A stretch of 64,000 bases of DNA. Origin: Actinomycetes bacterium. GTDB taxonomy: Bacteria > Actinomycetota > Actinomycetes > Nanopelagicales > Nanopelagicaceae. Position 1 is the first letter of the stretch; each line of letters begins with the position of its first letter. The stretch is from contig OX376642.1 of NCBI GenBank assembly GCA_947383695.1, positions 930,001 to 994,000 of the forward strand. Reading direction: 5' to 3'. Under the pieces are notes generated by a model that had not been told where the DNA came from, did not search any database, and saw only the letters and a program-made list of their open reading frames with translations. This document shows, piece by piece, positions 18,645 through 26,593 of the stretch. Both the position numbers and the translations under genes were made by a program.

Positions 18645-18815
18645 ATGGAATCAAACAACCTGTTAAGTCTGTTGATGAACAATCAATTCGCTGTTGACCA
18701 TCACATTCAATTTGAGAATGAAGAGCGCGGACGTTTTGCTCGCTCACGCCGGGCCATGGAAAGCCATGACCTTGAACTTCAGGCACAGATCGCCGAGCGC
18801 ACCGCAGCCATCTAA
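18645..18815 (+). CDS. Possible small hypothetical protein
   Basis: 56-codon reading frame (MESNNLLSLLMNNQFAVDHH...) ending in TAA before the terminator at 18872. Composition is charged and helical (QFENEERGRFARSRRAMESH), not the junk expected of non-coding DNA. No clear ribosome-binding site, no recognised family, and an in-frame upstream TTG at 18624 is possible. Included because it fills an otherwise empty 378-bp gap. Confidence 0.4.
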   Translation: MESNNLLSLLMNNQFAVDHHIQFENEERGRFARSRRAMESHDLELQAQIAERTAAI

Positions 18816-18871
18816 TAACTTTTCTCTACTCCCCATAGAGAACTCTTCCATTTGAGGGAATGGATACGAGA

Positions 18872-18907
18872 AATAACCCCCGTTGCCCTATCGCAACGGG
18901 GGTTATT
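18872..18907. terminator. Rho-independent, probably bidirectional terminator
   Basis: Perfect 15-bp stem AATAACCCCCGTTGC / GCAACGGGGGTTATT with a 6-nt loop. It separates the 18.0-18.8 kb genes from the photolyase operon. The T-run is short, but the stem is very strong. Confidence 0.85.
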
Positions 18908-18947
18908 CCATTCTGAAGATTCTCTTATGCGCACTTACCATTGAGCC

Positions 18948-19091
18948 ATGTCCCGCACAGCACAAACCAAAAACGGCTTTAAGCCCAAGATCTGTGTGCG
19001 CTGCGCTCTGCCCTTTGAGTGGCGTAAGAAGTGGGCTAAGAACTGGAGCGAGGTTAAGTATTGCTCTGATCGCTGCCGTGAGAACAAATGA
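18948..19091 (+). CDS. DUF2256 zinc-finger-like small protein
   Basis: 47 residues: [14 protein letters not shown], then [19 protein letters not shown] and [10 protein letters not shown]. The CxxC ... W-rich ... CSxxC pattern is the DUF2256 family. Its stop overlaps the photolyase start (ATGA), so the two are translated together. DUF2256 genes are commonly found beside this photolyase family; the molecular role is unknown, a metal-binding or nucleic-acid-binding accessory is plausible. Confidence 0.9.
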   Translation: MSRTAQTKNGFKPKICVRCALPFEWRKKWAKNWSEVKYCSDRCRENK

Positions 19092-20560
19092 AGCGGATTA
19101 TCTATATCCCCTTTGATCACCTACATCGCAAGTTCGGTGCACTAAAAGATGCAGATTCGCAAAGCGATGTAATCGCTTTTGTAGAAAGTGCTCGCATGAC
19201 CACTGGTCGCAACTGGCACACAGAGCGCCTCTTCTTTCTGATCTCCAGCGCTCGCCACTTTGCCAAATCCCTAGAAGATGAGGGCTTCACCGTTGAGTAT
19301 GTAAAGGCTGCAACAACAGTTGACGGTCTGAAGACAATTCAGAAGAAGCACAAAGCACTTCCTATTACTTGCGCCGAACCTTCTTCTTTTAGGCAGTACG
19401 ACCAGCTCAAAGCTTTCGGCGTCACATTTGTTCCCAATGATTTCTTCTTAACGCCCCGCGATTTATTTACCCAATGGGCCGAGGGACAAAAAAGTTATTT
19501 GATGGAGAACTTCTATCGCGCACAACGTATTCGCTTAGGAATCATGGTCGAAGGCAATAAGCCAACAGGTGGTTCCTGGAACTTTGATAAGGAAAACCGT
19601 TTGCCTCCCCCAAAGAAATATGAAGGACCGGCATACCTTGAACACAAGCGCGATGAGATCGACAAGGAAGTTGCCGCAGAGCTAGGTCACACCATGACAA
19701 CCACCTGGGCAACCACCCGCAAAGGTGCGTTAGCCCAAATGAAAAACTTCTTCGATAATCACTTTGCCGAATTTGGTCCCCTTGAAGATGCGATGACAAC
19801 CGATAACTGGGCGCTTCACCACAGCCTGTTATCCCCTTACATCAACAACAATCTGATTCATCCATCAGAAGTTATTCATGCCGCGGTGAAAGCATTTAAC
19901 AGCGGCTCCGTCCCGATTGAATCTGCCGAAGGATTTATCCGCCAGATCATCGGCTGGCGCGAATATGTAAACGGTATGTACTGGTTTTTAGGCCCTGATT
20001 ACCGCGAGAACAACCATCTTAACGCGACCAGAAAACTACTGCCGCTTTTTTCAGATCCATCAAAAACACAGATGAACTGCATCAAAGAAACAGTGACAGA
20101 TATTCAAAGCCGTGCCTGGGTTCACCACATCCCCCGCTTGATGCTGCTTTCCAACCTTGCATTAATCACCGGCACCAACCCGCAAGCATTCTTAGATTGG
20201 ATGCGCGAAGTCTTTATCGATGCATCGGAATGGGTAATGGTTCCGAACGTCATTGGCATGGGCGTGCACGCAGATGGCGGACAGATGATGACTAAACCCT
20301 ATGCAGCAGGTGGTGCTTACATTTCTAGAATGTCTAACTACTGCAAACCGTGTGCTTACAACCCAAAGCTGCGCACCGGTGAAACCGCTTGTCCCTTCAC
20401 GACTTTGTATTGGGACTTTTTAGATCGTCACAAAGAAACCTTTGCTAAAAACCATCGCATGAGCCAACAGGTATTTGGCCTTAATCGTTTAAGTGATTTA
20501 CCCGAACTTCGTGAACGAGCACAGGAAGTACTGGCAGGCTTTGAAAAAGGCCAGATCTAG
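19088..20560 (+). CDS. phrB: FeS-type bacterial cryptochrome/photolyase (PhrB / (6-4) photolyase-like)
   Basis: 490 residues of the deoxyribodipyrimidine photolyase-related family. N-terminal Rossmann antenna domain ([20 protein letters not shown]), C-terminal FAD-binding helical domain ([44 protein letters not shown]). Four cysteines at residues 331, 419, 422 and 435 have the same spacing (88, 3, 13) as the [4Fe-4S] ligands of the Agrobacterium PhrB enzyme, so the cluster should be present. Predicted to repair UV (6-4) photoproducts. Co-translated with DUF2256. Confidence 0.93.
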   Translation: MKRIIYIPFDHLHRKFGALKDADSQSDVIAFVESARMTTGRNWHTERLFFLISSARHFAKSLEDEGFTVEYVKAATTVDGLKTIQKKHKALPITCAEPSSFRQYDQLKAFGVTFVPNDFFLTPRDLFTQWAEGQKSYLMENFYRAQRIRLGIMVEGNKPTGGSWNFDKENRLPPPKKYEGPAYLEHKRDEIDKEVAAELGHTMTTTWATTRKGALAQMKNFFDNHFAEFGPLEDAMTTDNWALHHSLLSPYINNNLIHPSEVIHAAVKAFNSGSVPIESAEGFIRQIIGWREYVNGMYWFLGPDYRENNHLNATRKLLPLFSDPSKTQMNCIKETVTDIQSRAWVHHIPRLMLLSNLALITGTNPQAFLDWMREVFIDASEWVMVPNVIGMGVHADGGQMMTKPYAAGGAYISRMSNYCKPCAYNPKLRTGETACPFTTLYWDFLDRHKETFAKNHRMSQQVFGLNRLSDLPELRERAQEVLAGFEKGQI

Positions 20561-20575
20561 AGGCTAAAAGGCACG

Positions 20576-20630
20576 GTTTAGTAACTCAAAGTTCACCAGA
20601 CATTTCACGAAATCTGCACCTTTACTAAAC
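20576..20630. repeat. GTTTAGTAA inverted pair, with a third copy downstream
   Basis: GTTTAGTAA at 20576-20584 and its complement TTACTAAAC at 20622-20630 form 9-bp arms 37 bp apart. A third direct copy lies at 20862-20870, just after the small zinc-ribbon gene. The inverted pair sits 60-115 bp upstream of that gene and could be an operator. No terminator-like T run. Confidence 0.4.
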
Positions 20631-20690
20631 GGTACTGGATGAGTATGGAGTCGCTTCCCCAGACCATTACAACTCATGAAGGGAAGTGCC

Positions 20691-20861
20691 ATGCCAATCT
20701 TCGAAGATTTTCCAACATGCTTTGCGTGTAGATCCATTGATTTAGAGATCGTTCACAATGATGATTTCGGTCCCATGACCGCATGCACCCAGTGTGGTTA
20801 TAGCTGGATTGCAACCTTCAAGGATTTCACCTCAGAAATCACCATCACTAAAGCATCGTAA
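20691..20861 (+). CDS. Small zinc-ribbon protein
   Basis: 56 residues: MPIFEDFPTCFACRSIDLEI followed by MTACTQCGYSW. Two CxxC pairs form a classical zinc ribbon. ATG at 20691 preferred because GGGAAG sits 6 nt upstream; an ATG five codons earlier is also in frame. Function unknown. Lies between two copies of the GTTTAGTAA motif. Confidence 0.7.
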   Translation: MPIFEDFPTCFACRSIDLEIVHNDDFGPMTACTQCGYSWIATFKDFTSEITITKAS

Positions 20862-20870
20862 GTTTAGTAA

Positions 20871-20984
20871 TTACTCGTGGTGGAAATCCTCGCCTCGACC
20901 CTTTTTAAAGCGATTTTTCTTAAAACGCTGAGACTCTCTTACCCAGCGAATGTGTTGGATTAGTTGTTTGATCTTTTCAATCAC
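20871..20984 (-). CDS. Small basic protein coupled to gdh
   Basis: 37 codons from a GTG that overlaps the gdh stop in a GTGA, reading (M)IEKIKQLIQHIRWV RESQRFKK, then NRFKKGRGEDFHHE. Strongly basic and helical. The 4-bp coupled overlap and absence of any other use for the interval support a real gene; no family is recognised. Confidence 0.5.
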   Translation of the reverse strand: MIEKIKQLIQHIRWVRESQRFKKNRFKKGRGEDFHHE

Positions 20985-22207
20985 ACTAATGAACCTCTCA
21001 TTTCAAAGGCATTTGATACTCGATCAACAGCCACAATAAAAGCAGCTGTGCGAAGATCTACCGAGTACTTTTTGGAGACCTTGTGCACATTGCCAAAGGC
21101 CTTTTCCATGCGTGTATCTAATTCACGACGGAATTTATCAATTGGCCAACTAAATTGTTGAATGTTTTGGGTCCATTCAAAGTAAGAACCCATGACACCA
21201 CCTGAGTTTGCCAAGATGTCCGGGACGATAGTCACGCCATTCATGCGTAACTCCTTATCTGCCATAGCTGTTAGAGGCTGATTAGCCCCTTCAATAATGA
21301 AGTCGGCATTAATTCTTGAAGCGTTGCCCTCATTGATAACTCCGCCCAACGCTGCCGGTATTAACACATCGCACTTAATTTCTAGTACATCTGATGCGCC
21401 AATTCTCTCTCCGACCTCAACTCCTTCAAGGGTTTTGTGCATGAAAATAGCTTCAATGTCGATCCCCTTGGGATTGAAAACACCGCCAGTCACATCAGAA
21501 ATAGCGATCACCTTCATGCCTAACTCTTGGCACACCAAAGCCGCATAACGACCGACATTTCCAAAACCTTGAATTGCAACTGTTGCACCTTTTACCTTCG
21601 CACCGCTCTTTTCTAATGTGGCAGCTGCAATCTGTGCAACTCCTCGGCCTGTTGCCTCTTCACGACCCGGAGCGCCAAACAGTTCAACAGGTTTTCCTGT
21701 AACGCAGGCGGGTTGAAAACCTTCTAGGCGATGAAACTCATCCATTAACCACGCCATGGTGCGTGAATCAGTTCCCATATCTGGTGCCGGAATATCGCGT
21801 TGGTGTCCCAGTACATGCACCAAGGAGCGGGTCCATCGGCGCATAACCTCTTCTTTTTCCAGTAGTGACAATGTGGAAGGGTCCACCGCAACTCCACCTT
21901 TGGCCCCACCAAATGGAACATCAATCAATGCTGTCTTCCATGTCATCAGTGATGCCAGCGCGCGGACCTCGTCTAGATCGACGGATTGGTGGAAACGAAT
22001 TCCGCCCTTGCGAGGTCCGCGAGCGCTGGAATGCTGAACGCGATATCCAGTTAACACCTGAATGTCATCTTGGCGATGCAAAGGAATTGAAATAACAACT
22101 TCGCGTTCGCAACTTTGCATTGAGGCGATAACTCCTGGCTTTAATCCCAGAATTTCGCCAGCTTGTGCAACTCGGTCATTAACTTCGGTAAAGGCTGAAT
22201 GTGTCAT
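20981..22207 (-). CDS. gdhA: Glutamate dehydrogenase (Glu/Leu/Phe/Val dehydrogenase family)
   Basis: 408 residues. N-terminal substrate domain with GPRKGGIRFHQSVDLDEVRA, MTWKTALIDVPFGGAKGGV (catalytic lysines) and PAPDMGTDSRTMAWLMDEF; C-terminal NAD(P)-binding Rossmann domain with VAIQGFGNVGRYAA. ATG at 22207 (MTHSAFTEVNDRV) chosen over an upstream in-frame start because homologues begin here. Interconverts glutamate and 2-oxoglutarate/ammonia. The related branched-chain enzymes are less likely at this length. Confidence 0.93.
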   Translation of the reverse strand: MTHSAFTEVNDRVAQAGEILGLKPGVIASMQSCEREVVISIPLHRQDDIQVLTGYRVQHSSARGPRKGGIRFHQSVDLDEVRALASLMTWKTALIDVPFGGAKGGVAVDPSTLSLLEKEEVMRRWTRSLVHVLGHQRDIPAPDMGTDSRTMAWLMDEFHRLEGFQPACVTGKPVELFGAPGREEATGRGVAQIAAATLEKSGAKVKGATVAIQGFGNVGRYAALVCQELGMKVIAISDVTGGVFNPKGIDIEAIFMHKTLEGVEVGERIGASDVLEIKCDVLIPAALGGVINEGNASRINADFIIEGANQPLTAMADKELRMNGVTIVPDILANSGGVMGSYFEWTQNIQQFSWPIDKFRRELDTRMEKAFGNVHKVSKKYSVDLRTAAFIVAVDRVSNAFEMRGSLV

Positions 22208-22313
22208 GGAAGTAAGGGTGCTACCCCTTTTTGAACACCATGCGAACACATCGTGATGATTTGTCGAACATCCCCCAGATGTGAGCGTGGGTGGTTCCGC
22301 CTAGACTGCTCCC

Positions 22314-23375
22314 ATGAGCGCACTCTTTGATCCATTAACGATCGGCAATGTTGAATTCCCCAACCGCATCTGGGTCTCACCTATGTGCCAATACATGGCT
22401 GAAGATGGCTTTGTAGGCCAGTGGCACGATGTTCACCTAGGTTCCTTTGCAACAGGTGGCACCGGATTGATAATGGTGGAAGCAACAGGTGTTGTTCCCG
22501 AAGGACGTATTTCAATTGGCTGCCCATCTATTGAAGATGATGAGCACGCCGCAGCCTTTGCACCAATCATTCACTTTGCCCATGAACATGGCGTGAAGAT
22601 GGGAATCCAATTAGCTCACGCTGGTCGCAAAGCAGGATGCGCACTTCCGTGGGCAGATCACAAGATGGCAACACCTGAAGAAGGTGGTTGGCAAGCAGTT
22701 TCATCCTCTGCAATCGCATTTGATGGCTACCCAGAACCTCGCGCATTAACAGTTGATGAGATCCACCAATTAACACAAAATTTTGTTTCAGCTGCAACTC
22801 GTGCAATTGATGTTGGCTTTGATGTGATCGAATTACATGCAGCGCATGGGTATCTATTTCACCAGTTCTACTCTCCCCTATCAAATACCCGCACCGATGA
22901 ATACGGCGGATCATTTGAAAACCGAACACGTTTCCTTGTAGAAACCGTCGATGCGGTGCGACAGGCAATTCCAGATGGAACCCCGCTTTTTGTTCGCATC
23001 TCTGCAACTGATTGGGTTGATGATGGTTGGAATCTGATCGACTCAATCGAACTATGCACCTGGTTAAAAGCAATCGGTGTTGATCTCGTCGATGTTTCAA
23101 CCGGCGGTAATGTTCACAACGCCCCGATCAAACCATCACCTGGTTTCCAAGTTCCCTTTGCAACAGCGATTCGCGCAGAGACCGGCATCATGACAACCGC
23201 CGTTGGCTTGATTACCGAACCAGAGCAAGCAGATCACATCATTCAAACCGGCGAAGCCGATGCGGTCTTTATGGCTCGCGAGTTCCTGCGTAATCCACGC
23301 TTCCCACTGTTTGCTGCTGAAAAGCTAGGCGTGAAGGTGCCTTGGCCACTTCCAATCGAACGCGGCCGACGGTAA
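22314..23375 (+). CDS. Old-Yellow-Enzyme family NADPH dehydrogenase (NamA/YqjM-like)
   Basis: 353 residues. FMN-binding TIM barrel with WVSPMCQYMAEDG near the N-terminus (the Cys of the YqjM class) and the IELHAAHGYLFHQFYSPLSN motif carrying the His pair and Tyr region. Reduces activated C=C bonds; natural substrate unknown. A TAGACT -10-like element lies 7 nt before the ATG, suggesting a leaderless message. Divergent from gdhA. Confidence 0.93.
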   Translation: MSALFDPLTIGNVEFPNRIWVSPMCQYMAEDGFVGQWHDVHLGSFATGGTGLIMVEATGVVPEGRISIGCPSIEDDEHAAAFAPIIHFAHEHGVKMGIQLAHAGRKAGCALPWADHKMATPEEGGWQAVSSSAIAFDGYPEPRALTVDEIHQLTQNFVSAATRAIDVGFDVIELHAAHGYLFHQFYSPLSNTRTDEYGGSFENRTRFLVETVDAVRQAIPDGTPLFVRISATDWVDDGWNLIDSIELCTWLKAIGVDLVDVSTGGNVHNAPIKPSPGFQVPFATAIRAETGIMTTAVGLITEPEQADHIIQTGEADAVFMAREFLRNPRFPLFAAEKLGVKVPWPLPIERGRR

Positions 23376-23411
23376 GAAATTCATCTCATTCATACTGCAC
23401 ATTTGTGAGCC

Positions 23412-23461
23412 AGCCCTTACCCTTAAAGCAGTCCGATAGGACGCAAAGCCAACGGAGGGCT
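23412..23461 (+). ncRNA. Possible GEMM-like (c-di-GMP-I-like) RNA leader
   Basis: The segment contains GGACGCAAAGCCA, the most conserved stretch of the GEMM riboswitch, preceded by a GTCC-GATA-GGAC hairpin. AGCCCT (23412-23417) and AGGGCT (23456-23461) can pair to close the structure, burying the GGAGGG Shine-Dalgarno sequence of the gene at 23468. The second GEMM helix and the usual AAAGGCAAACC block are not clearly present, so it may be a degenerate or different RNA. Confidence 0.4.
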
Positions 23462-23467
23462 TAACTC

Positions 23468-23842
23468 ATGGATGAGAAATATTTAATTGATCACTGGACC
23501 AAGTTACGCACACAAATCATCTCTTCACAGATGGCACCAGCGCTTGTACTTATTGGTGTTTTTGTAACAGCTGCTTTTGGAAAGTTTGAGACCGCATCAG
23601 ATGCTGCCAAGTACCTCACCCTTGGAGTCGCAGCGGTTACTGGAATTCTTGCAACTATTAGCCAGTACGCAGCTGTTCGCGAAGGCGAAGCGCTACTGAG
23701 CGATCTTGCAAAGATTGAAAAGCCATCTGCACTAGGCCAGAAGATCGCACTATCCCGCGGATTAGTTTCACTATCTGTTATTGGAATTGTGAACTTTGGT
23801 ATTGCAGTATTTGCCCTTACAACATGGGCAGTACTGGGCTAA
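23468..23842 (+). CDS. Two-TM hypothetical membrane protein
   Basis: 124 residues. Helices at about 19-33 (MAPALVLIGVFVTAAFG) and 100-120 (GIVNFGIAVFALTTWAVLG), with a third hydrophobic segment near 48-60. The N-terminus MDEKYLIDHWTKLRTQIISS is charged. No family recognised. Its Shine-Dalgarno lies inside the possible structured leader at 23412-23461. Followed 2 bp later by a 41-residue membrane protein. Confidence 0.7.
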   Translation: MDEKYLIDHWTKLRTQIISSQMAPALVLIGVFVTAAFGKFETASDAAKYLTLGVAAVTGILATISQYAAVREGEALLSDLAKIEKPSALGQKIALSRGLVSLSVIGIVNFGIAVFALTTWAVLG

Positions 23843-23844
23843 TA

Positions 23845-23970
23845 ATGGAGATCGGCTTTGTCATTATCGCTATCTATGCGGTAGCAATAATTATTTTGAC
23901 GACACGGTATGACCGTCCAAAGAAGAACCGCTCACGGCTAACAGGCCGTGGCGGTGACTTCGAGTCCTAA
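23845..23970 (+). CDS. 41-residue single-TM protein
   Basis: MEIGFVIIAIYAVAIIIL forms one transmembrane helix, followed by a basic tail (TTRYDRPKKNRSRLTGRGGD). Begins 2 bp after the preceding stop, so it is translated as part of that unit. Too short to classify; probably a small partner of the upstream membrane protein. Confidence 0.6.
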   Translation: MEIGFVIIAIYAVAIIILTTRYDRPKKNRSRLTGRGGDFES

Positions 23971-23974
23971 AGAT

Positions 23975-24448
23975 TTAGCGTTTGCGGTGTGCGCTCTTTG
24001 ACATAAAGATCGCAAATACCAAGGCCACAACGATCAATGCGTTCAGGCCCATTTCAACAATCGCACGTTCAAAGGCGGTATCGCTCTTGCCTGACTCCAA
24101 AGTGACCGATGCGCCAACCGTCAAAATATGTCGAACCGCTGCGATGACACCAATAATTAAGAACTTATCGAGCTGATACACACCATCGGTAAAGCGAGAA
24201 ATAACAGTTCGAAGAATTTCAAGAATAATCACGATAAACAAAATGTCATTGACGCCCTGGATCATTCCATTGGGAAAGAAGGGTGCGGTCGTAATTAAGC
24301 GCTCAATGCTATAAAAGAAGGCGCCAATACCAATAACAAGCAGCGCTACCGCAAGCACAGCATGGAAAATATCTTCAACTAAATCAACATATTTAAGTGG
24401 CAGGATCGAAGTTTCAACCCGCTTATCGTTGTGCTCTTTATCGGCCAT
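23975..24448 (-). CDS. PsiE-like (phosphate-starvation-inducible E family) membrane protein
   Basis: 157 residues, four predicted helices, with the family features EDIFHAVLAVALLVIGIGAF, NDILFIVIILEILRTV and LDKFLIIGVIAAVRHIL. Start placed at 24448 (MADKEHNDK), 8 bp after the upstream stop; longer frames would overlap the cytochrome-b5-like gene. Physiological role of PsiE proteins is not well established. Confidence 0.8.
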   Translation of the reverse strand: MADKEHNDKRVETSILPLKYVDLVEDIFHAVLAVALLVIGIGAFFYSIERLITTAPFFPNGMIQGVNDILFIVIILEILRTVISRFTDGVYQLDKFLIIGVIAAVRHILTVGASVTLESGKSDTAFERAIVEMGLNALIVVALVFAIFMSKSAHRKR

Positions 24449-24456
24449 ATCTGATA

Positions 24457-25323
24457 CTAGCGATTCAATGGGCCTAAGCGGAAGCCATCTAAACGGGCGA
24501 CAGCGCGTGAGTTGTACTCGTGCTGAGCCTTGAAGGCGTTGGTTCCATCTGTTCCGCACAAGAACAAGATTGCACCCGACCCACCTGGGTGAGAGTTAAT
24601 CCAATTAGTTAAGTTATAAACATAACCATCGATAACGCTCCAACAACTCTTTGCGGTGTTGTTCGCCTTGACCTGTGCCATGGTGTACCCGGTAGGTGTC
24701 GGTGTTACAACGGGGGTCGGTGCAGGGCTTGAACTAGCCGTAGGAGTTGGTGTTGCAGAAGCAGTTGGGGTCGCAGTCACAACAGGTGTTGGGCTCGCAG
24801 AAACAGTCGGTGCAACGTACGCCCCACGAACAACTTCTCCCGGAATCTCTTGAGAACCGACTCCCAAAGTTATCGAAGACTTTCCTCGAGCTGTTAATAC
24901 AAAGCTATAGATACCCGCCTTAGCCATTCCGCTGTATCGCCCTAAATACCAATAATTAGTTTGGGTAAATTGCTCAAAGAACTTTGTCCGCTCATTTAAC
25001 TTCATTGTTAACTTGAATCCCCCGGGACCAGTCACAACAAGGCTTGGAAGTTGGGTCATCTTCAAAGCATTCTCTGGCTTCTTATCAATGATCAAGTATT
25101 GAATCTCTAGCGCATCGCCCTCTTTAAACTGCGCGCGAAAAGCTTTCTTCTCGCCAGCCTTTGCAAAAGATGCACGCACCGCAAATGAAACTGTTCCATC
25201 AACTAACAATGGTCCCTTTGCCGCAGTCGTATCTGAATTGAGAAGCACCACTGGCTGATGCGCAACAGCCACACCGGAGCCAACAACAGCAAGGGCAATG
25301 AGCATGGCCAGTAACCTCTTCAT
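24457..25323 (-). CDS. Secreted protein with C-terminal cytochrome b5-like heme domain
   Basis: 288 residues. Signal peptide (1-~21), a beta-rich domain (~30-165), a Pro/Thr/Ser linker made of TPTPTAS-like repeats, then a cytochrome b5-like domain in the last ~75 residues with NWINSHPGGSGAI and, 20 residues on, KAQHEYNSR, supplying the two His heme ligands. An exported heme-binding or electron-transfer protein. The two extra Cys (SCWSV, LFLCG) may form a disulfide. Operon with the PsiE-like gene (8-bp gap). Confidence 0.8.
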   Translation of the reverse strand: MKRLLAMLIALAVVGSGVAVAHQPVVLLNSDTTAAKGPLLVDGTVSFAVRASFAKAGEKKAFRAQFKEGDALEIQYLIIDKKPENALKMTQLPSLVVTGPGGFKLTMKLNERTKFFEQFTQTNYWYLGRYSGMAKAGIYSFVLTARGKSSITLGVGSQEIPGEVVRGAYVAPTVSASPTPVVTATPTASATPTPTASSSPAPTPVVTPTPTGYTMAQVKANNTAKSCWSVIDGYVYNLTNWINSHPGGSGAILFLCGTDGTNAFKAQHEYNSRAVARLDGFRLGPLNR

Positions 25324-25379
25324 AGGAAAACGGTATCGGTGCTAACTGACATCTGCGCGCCGAAAATCCACACATAAGA

Positions 25380-25409
25380 GTGGCCCTGCGCAAGTTCACG
25401 CAGAGCCAC
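25380..25409 (-). terminator. Terminator hairpin after the tRNA
   Basis: Minus-strand GTGGCTCTGCG and CGCAGGGCCAC pair over 11 bp (one G-U) with an 8-nt loop, directly 3' of the tRNA and followed by TCTTAT. Likely ends the tRNA transcript. Confidence 0.7.
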
Positions 25410-25417
25410 CAAGGTTG

Positions 25418-25490
25418 TGCCCCCGACAGGATTTGAACCTGCAACCTCTAACTTGCGGAGTTAGCGCTCTATCCGTTGAGCTACGAGGGC
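25418..25490 (-). tRNA. tRNA with Arg-like body and atypical anticodon loop
   Basis: 73-nt cloverleaf: acceptor GCCCTCG/CGGGGGC, D-stem GCTC/GAGC with loop AACGGATA, anticodon stem CTAAC/GTTAG, T-stem GCAGG/CCTGT with loop TTCAAAT, discriminator A. The D-loop GGATA and overall body resemble tRNA-Arg. The 7-nt anticodon loop reads TCCGCAA, which puts C rather than the near-universal U at position 33. The anticodon would be CGC (Ala) by position, or CCG (Arg) if shifted one base. Isotype is therefore uncertain. CCA is not encoded. Confidence 0.85.
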
Positions 25491-25605
25491 ACAGCCGAAA
25501 GATAAGCAAAGGAGAAAGCGGAAATTTCTTGGAATCAAAGCAGGTGGATAACTTCAACATGAGAAATTCTTCTGTTATATTTTTCCAACTTGCGGAGTTA
25601 GCGCT
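25450..25605. repeat. 19-bp direct duplication of the tRNA anticodon arm
   Basis: AACTTGCGGAGTTAGCGCT occurs at 25450-25468 (inside the tRNA anticodon arm) and again at 25587-25605, 137 bp away on the 5' side of the tRNA. Such anticodon-arm duplications resemble attachment cores left by tyrosine-integrase elements. No integrase is present, so this would be a scar or a small remnant. Confidence 0.55.
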
Positions 25606-25630
25606 ATAAGAAATCTATAGAGTTACAAAG

Positions 25631-25662
25631 CAAAAGCCCCGCAAACTAATGCGGGGCTTTTG
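25631..25662 (-). terminator. Terminator after the DoxX gene
   Basis: 12-bp perfect stem CAAAAGCCCCGC / GCGGGGCTTTTG with an 8-nt loop, 13 bp beyond the DoxX stop; the flanking T runs allow it to work on both strands. Confidence 0.85.
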
Positions 25663-25674
25663 TTTTGTCCAGAG

Positions 25675-26073
25675 CTATTTCCTGCGCCACGCACTCCACG
25701 CCCCAGTACTTCCCAACGCCCACATCACCAACAACGGCTGGAAGAACAACCGCACCAAACGCTTGGTATCTGTATCTAAACCAAATGCATCAACGCCATT
25801 TACATACTGCGAAATATTTCCCCAGAACACCGCCACAAAGAAAAACCCAACTAACCACCCGATCTGCACTCTGTACTTCCACAGCGCAATCAACCCAACA
25901 CCCAACGCAATCTCAACCACACCAGATGCCAGCACAACAAAATCTGCATACTCTGCAAACACACTAGGAACCTGCGCCTGAAACTCCACACGACTAGTTG
26001 TCAGATGCCCAACACCTGCATACGCCAAGGCAAAGCCCAACACCATCTGCGGTAACCGTGCAATCAGCTTCAT
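25675..26073 (-). CDS. DoxX-like membrane protein
   Basis: 132 residues with four hydrophobic helices, including VLGFALAYAGVGHLTT near the N-terminus and VVEIALGVGLIALW, the DoxX/SURF4-type pattern. Precise role unknown; family members are linked to quinone or redox functions. Divergent from the TspO gene 49 bp away. Confidence 0.75.
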   Translation of the reverse strand: MKLIARLPQMVLGFALAYAGVGHLTTSRVEFQAQVPSVFAEYADFVVLASGVVEIALGVGLIALWKYRVQIGWLVGFFFVAVFWGNISQYVNGVDAFGLDTDTKRLVRLFFQPLLVMWALGSTGAWSAWRRK

Positions 26074-26122
26074 TACACAAACATACCTTTTACACTCTTC
26101 CTATGAGCCAAAGCCGCAATAA

Positions 26123-26584
26123 ATGAAATCTCTTCTTGCCGCCACAGGCATCGCCCTGGTCGCCATCTATGTAATCGGCTCTGGCCTTTGGGTTAACACC
26201 GGAGATAACTGGTACCGCTCTCTCAACCAACCTCCATGGCAACCACCACCATTTATCTTTGGAATCATCTGGCCCTACAACTTCTTCATTCTCGGAGTCG
26301 CAGCGGTCACCATTGCTCAACGCGCATCCACCACAGCCACACTTATCTACCTTGGATTCTTCGCACTCACAGTTACCTTCGCACTGACCTGGGCCTTCCA
26401 GTTCTACCGCCCACACAATCTTCAAGCCGCATCAATCGCACTAGCCCTAACAGCCATCCTCACAATCCCCATGGTTGTGATTGCATTTAGAACCTCAATC
26501 CCAATCGGAATCGCGCTACTTCCCTACCAAGTATGGGTTGCAATCGCTGCGAACTTGAGTTACACCTACAGCAAGCTGAATTAA
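26123..26584 (+). CDS. tspO: TspO/MBR family tryptophan-rich sensory protein
   Basis: 153 residues, five TM helices. Family markers are NQPPWQPPPFIFGIIWPYNF in the first loop/helix 2 and the W/Y-rich helix TFALTWAFQFYRPHN. TspO proteins bind porphyrins and related ligands in the cytoplasmic membrane and often act in stress or light responses. Start ATG follows AAGCCGCAATAA without a strong RBS. Confidence 0.85.
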   Translation: MKSLLAATGIALVAIYVIGSGLWVNTGDNWYRSLNQPPWQPPPFIFGIIWPYNFFILGVAAVTIAQRASTTATLIYLGFFALTVTFALTWAFQFYRPHNLQAASIALALTAILTIPMVVIAFRTSIPIGIALLPYQVWVAIAANLSYTYSKLN

Positions 26585-26593
26585 CATAAACCT

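Noticed and set aside
25418-25490. Intact integrated element at the tRNA
   Set aside because: A 19-bp repeat is present, but no integrase or phage genes lie between or near the copies.
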